From: Acrocarpospora catenulata
GTDB taxonomy: Bacteria > Actinomycetota > Actinomycetes > Streptosporangiales > Streptosporangiaceae
Assembly (NCBI RefSeq): GCF_018476525.1
Contig: NZ_JAHCST010000020.1
Coordinates: 62,001-126,000 of the forward strand
DNA: 64,000 bases
Reading direction: 5' to 3'
Positions 61,478 to 64,000 of this stretch are shown here, in pieces. The position numbers and the translations under genes are program-made. Under the pieces are notes generated by a model that ran no database searches, had not been told where the DNA came from, and saw only the letters and a program-made list of their open reading frames with translations. Position 1 is the first letter of the stretch; the number at the start of each line of letters is the position of its first letter.

Positions 61478-61527
61478 TGGTGGGCGGTACTGGGTTCGAA
61501 CCAGTAACCCCTCGCTTGTAAGGCGAA
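61478..61527 (-). repeat. tRNA 3'-half (attachment-site remnant), right copy
   Basis: On the minus strand the order is anticodon arm with loop CTTACAA (anticodon TAC, Val), T-arm with a perfect five-base-pair stem around TTCGAAC, acceptor strand ACCGCCC, A and CCA. The 5' half of a tRNA, with the matching GGGCGGT acceptor strand, is absent upstream on that strand. So it is a 3'-half only, as left at an att site. Confidence 0.65.
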
Positions 61528-61750
61528 ACGGGGTCACCAGTGTAGTGACCTGCGTATTCCCACCTGGGGTTTCATCAGAAACTGCAAAAGCGAGAGGTTA
61601 CTAAACGATCTCCCCTTGGTTGGGTCGCCAAACCAACCCGCCGGAGACCAACCTAACGATCTCATCTCTCCGTATCGCCACGGTAACCCCGGCGGACGGA
61701 CGATACGTCCACCGTAGGTCCCCGCCCCCCTCTGTCCCCCGGAGCCCGCG
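61528..61750. other. Intergenic region before the DUF4352 gene
   Basis: 223 bases. It holds a short GGTCAC-N7-GTGACC dyad near 61536 and otherwise no coding bias. The ribosome site for the next gene is CCGGAG at about 61740. A promoter should lie here, but I cannot identify it. Confidence 0.4.
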
Positions 61751-62518
61751 ATGTCGAACCCGTACGAGCAGCACGGCCAGCAACCGCAGTACGGCCCGCC
61801 GGCTGGCCAGCCTCCCGTGTACGGGCAGCACCCCGGGTACTACCAGACCCCGCCCCCGCCGCCCCGCCACAGCAACACGGCCATCATCCTCATCGTTTGC
61901 GGGGTGGCTGCCCTGACCCTTCTCGGCAGCTGCGCGGTCATTGTCGCAGTGATCCGTCCGAGTACAACTGTCGTCACCGAACCGGACGCCGCACGGGAGA
62001 GAATCACCCAGGCAACGTCCGAGACCGCTGCGGCCGAGCAGCCTCCTGCCCAGACCGAGCCCACTGCGGACGCGCAACCGGCGACGGCACCGCCCGCCGA
62101 CGCGCCGGCCGCCATCGGGTCGGCAATCACCTTGTCCGGGATGAAGTCCACGCTAAAGGTCGCGGTCACGGTGACGCGCGTGATCCCCGGTACCCCGAAG
62201 AACCAGTTCTTGAAGCCGGATGCCGGGAACCGGTGGGTCGCGGTCGAACTGGAGTTGGCGAACGTCGGCCAGGACGTCTACTCGGACAGCCCCAGCAACG
62301 GCGCGTACCTGATCGACTCAGAGGGGCAGCAGTATCGGACCACCTTCGGGGAGGTCCAGGAGGGTGTGTCCTTCGGTGGCTCGGTGACGGTGTCGACCGG
62401 TGACAGGCGGAAGGGCGTGCTCGTTTTCGAGGTGCCGGAGTCCGCACGGTTGGCGAAGTTCCAGTTCGCGCTCAACAGCGGGTTCGCCGACCAGAAGGGC
62501 GAATGGCTGGTCGGCTGA
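61751..62518 (+). CDS. DUF4352 membrane-anchored protein
   Basis: A 255-aa protein: Pro/Gln/Tyr-rich cytoplasmic N-terminus (about 40 residues), one membrane helix (AIILIVCGVAALTLLGSCAVIVAVI), an Ala/Pro/Thr linker and a DUF4352-type immunoglobulin-like domain (FLKPDAGNRWVAVELELANVG and GVLVFEVPESARLAKFQF). Such proteins are exposed outside the membrane and frequent in actinobacteria; function unknown. Confidence 0.85.
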   Translation: MSNPYEQHGQQPQYGPPAGQPPVYGQHPGYYQTPPPPPRHSNTAIILIVCGVAALTLLGSCAVIVAVIRPSTTVVTEPDAARERITQATSETAAAEQPPAQTEPTADAQPATAPPADAPAAIGSAITLSGMKSTLKVAVTVTRVIPGTPKNQFLKPDAGNRWVAVELELANVGQDVYSDSPSNGAYLIDSEGQQYRTTFGEVQEGVSFGGSVTVSTGDRRKGVLVFEVPESARLAKFQFALNSGFADQKGEWLVG

Positions 62519-62581
62519 CGGGGTCACCTGGATGGCGGCCTATTCCACGCCTTCGAGCCGGGAGACGACGCAGGCAAGCCG

Positions 62582-63736
62582 TCAGGCGATGCTGGCCGCC
62601 CAACGGCCACGCCGCAGGCGGATCGCCCCATCCGGGAAGACTTGGACCCGGGCACCGTACAGCGGCAGTGCACCGTGCTGGAGCCAGTAGTCCCGGACGC
62701 GGTCCAGCTCATCCCAGAGGCGCCGCGGGCCGCCCTGGTGAACGATCGGAAGGTCTCCCCCAGCGGACTCGGCGCGGGCCCATGACCCGTCCGCGTGGAC
62801 CATGAGCGCCGTACGGGTGTCGCCGTCCTCTTCGTAGGCGTGTTCGATGCCCGGGGCCGCGATCTCCAGCATCGAGCGGATCTCCCACGTGTCACCGTTG
62901 ACCAGGTCCAGCACCGGGAACCGGGACGGCCTCACGTCCTCGCCCGTGGCCGCGCCGGCTGCGGCCACCAGGTCGTCGAGTCCGGGCGGGTAGTCGGCAC
63001 CCTCGCGGCTGGACATGAACATCGCCCAGTCTCGGGCGACGTGCCCGGCCGCGCCGCCGTCCTCGGTCTTGTCGGCAACGATGATCAGCGACGTGTTGGT
63101 GATCGTGGTAACGAGCCGCCCGCCGGGGCGAAGTGCTTCCAGCCATGACGGCGGGATGGGCTTCACGGACACAGTGGCCACGATCCGGTCGGACTCCCCG
63201 GGAAGGGGACCGGTCGCGTCCACGGCCGCGACGGTGGGATGCAGGTCGATCGTGGCGAGCCGTTCGCCAGCCGCCTTCACCAAGTAGGGGTCGACGTCCA
63301 CGCTCGTCACTCGCCTGCTGCCGATCAGGTGCGCCAGCAGGCCAGCGCCATACCCGGAACCAGTGCCCACGTCGAGCACGTCCAGCCCTGGATGGATGTT
63401 GGCGTGGCCGAACATGGTCAGGACCAAGGACGGCAAGGTGGAGGACGAGGTGGTCCGGCCGCGAGGGTGGTCGGTCGGGTCGGCGTGGTCGGCGTGCGAA
63501 TCACCGATCTGGGTCACCAGCGTGCGGTCGGTGAAGGCAGCGCGCAGCCACGAATCCAGGTTCGAGGGGCCATCCTGCACAACTCTGCCGTCAGGGCCAG
63601 GTACCCACCAGCGAGGCACAAGCAGATGCCGCGGTACGGCCAGGACGGGTTCGCGCCACCGGGAGGCGGGATGGGTGATCTGCTCGGCGAGGCGGCGGGC
63701 GTGCGGGGCCCAGTCCGTGAAGTTCATGACCGTCAT
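62582..63736 (-). CDS. PCMT-like SAM-dependent methyltransferase, RiPP-associated
   Basis: 384 aa from ATG 63736, which overlaps the stop of the SPASM gene as ATGA. The SAM-binding motif is LDVGTGSGYGAGLLA and upstream VTQIGDSHAD resembles the protein-L-isoaspartate methyltransferase N-terminus. The C-terminus (GPRRLWDELDRVRDYWL and PDGAIRLRRGRW) matches the extended form found with actinomycete peptide-maturation (ATP-grasp, FxLD-type and SPASM) genes. I infer that it methylates a ribosomally made peptide; that peptide is not in this window. Confidence 0.8.
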   Translation of the reverse strand: MTVMNFTDWAPHARRLAEQITHPASRWREPVLAVPRHLLVPRWWVPGPDGRVVQDGPSNLDSWLRAAFTDRTLVTQIGDSHADHADPTDHPRGRTTSSSTLPSLVLTMFGHANIHPGLDVLDVGTGSGYGAGLLAHLIGSRRVTSVDVDPYLVKAAGERLATIDLHPTVAAVDATGPLPGESDRIVATVSVKPIPPSWLEALRPGGRLVTTITNTSLIIVADKTEDGGAAGHVARDWAMFMSSREGADYPPGLDDLVAAAGAATGEDVRPSRFPVLDLVNGDTWEIRSMLEIAAPGIEHAYEEDGDTRTALMVHADGSWARAESAGGDLPIVHQGGPRRLWDELDRVRDYWLQHGALPLYGARVQVFPDGAIRLRRGRWAASIA

Positions 63737-64000
63737 TCTCCGTCGACCTGGTCGGCCGGGGCGCAGTCGTTGCTGTCGGCGGAAGGAGCGCACTCCGGGG
63801 CGCACACCCTGGCTCGGGCGGGAACCTGGACCAGCCATTCGCGCCATGTCGACCCGGCCACGATCCGGCTCAGCGGTTCGGCCTGGACGTCGCCGGCGAC
63901 CATCCATCGAGCCATCACGCAAGGAGTGACGTGGCCTGTCGGCGAGACCGCCACGCGATGGTCGCCACATCGGCCGCACAGCTGCGACGGGTCGGCCTGG
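63733..64000 (-). CDS. C-terminal part of a radical SAM/SPASM protein (cut by window edge)
   Basis: The open frame enters from the right edge and encodes about 88 residues. It has LCGRCG (CxxC), VAVSPTGHVTPCVMARW (SPASM Cys), VCAPECAP and a further Cys, a pattern of SPASM [4Fe-4S] cluster ligands. Radical SAM/SPASM enzymes modify peptides. The stop overlaps the methyltransferase start. The catalytic part and any precursor peptide must lie to the right. Confidence 0.75.
   Translation of the reverse strand, partial: QADPSQLCGRCGDHRVAVSPTGHVTPCVMARWMVAGDVQAEPLSRIVAGSTWREWLVQVPARARVCAPECAPSADSNDCAPADQVDGE

Noticed and set aside
61478-61527. A complete tRNA-Val gene
   Set aside because: Only the 3' half folds. 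The D-arm, 5' anticodon-side context and the GGGCGGT acceptor strand are missing upstream on the minus strand.

Overview
The window is GC-rich DNA with strong G/C bias at codon third positions, many GTG starts and typical actinomycete families: a four-gene conservon, a SigE-type sigma factor, Ser/Thr kinases, polyphosphate glucokinase, PAC2, DUF5997 and long CBM-bearing secreted hydrolases. I infer a filamentous actinobacterium, possibly of the Streptosporangiales. The species cannot be named from this sequence alone.

Layout. 1-17 kb is chromosomal housekeeping and signalling: Nudix, PAC2, Gfo/Idh, a tyrosine phosphatase, a STAND-TPR ATPase, an SGNH hydrolase, a choice-of-anchor I secreted protein, a Ser/Thr kinase, a HAD phosphatase, HrpA helicase, an orphan winged-helix regulator, and a sigma factor with a membrane partner. 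17.4-19.3 kb holds an IS200/IS605-type element with a near-intact TnpB and an internally deleted TnpA, next to a truncated host gene. 19-24 kb carries ppgK and the conservon. 26-33.8 kb is a beta-glucan-type degradation locus: a multidomain GH16/TIM-barrel enzyme with three discoidin (CBM32-like) domains, a GH3 beta-glucosidase and a secreted discoidin-DUF1996 protein. Three promoters there share one palindromic operator, with a fourth copy inside the 3' end of the GH3 gene.

34-42.7 kb groups an integral-membrane zinc metallopeptidase, a nucleotide-cyclase-like protein, a CHAT (caspase-like) protease and a large LuxR-type STAND regulator. This is the best candidate in the window for a poorly described signalling or conflict module. 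42.8-49 kb has a secreted unknown, a ThuA/Gfo pair behind a striking dyad, an AAC(3)-like acetyltransferase, a degenerate 14-bp minisatellite, an MmcQ-like protein and a membrane Ser/Thr kinase.

49-61.5 kb becomes accessory in character: AlaX, three copies of a DUF4143 ATPase in different states (intact, single-base frameshift, remnant), a MarR/MFS pair, a DUF6247 gene followed by an inactivated toxin-like gene, an integrase remnant, and two tRNA-3'-end-like direct repeats 4 kb apart. IclR, a lipoprotein, DUF5997 and a LysR-type substrate-binding protein lie between those repeats. The right edge (62.6-64 kb) enters what looks like a RiPP maturation locus: the C-terminus of a radical-SAM/SPASM protein translationally coupled to a PCMT-like methyltransferase.
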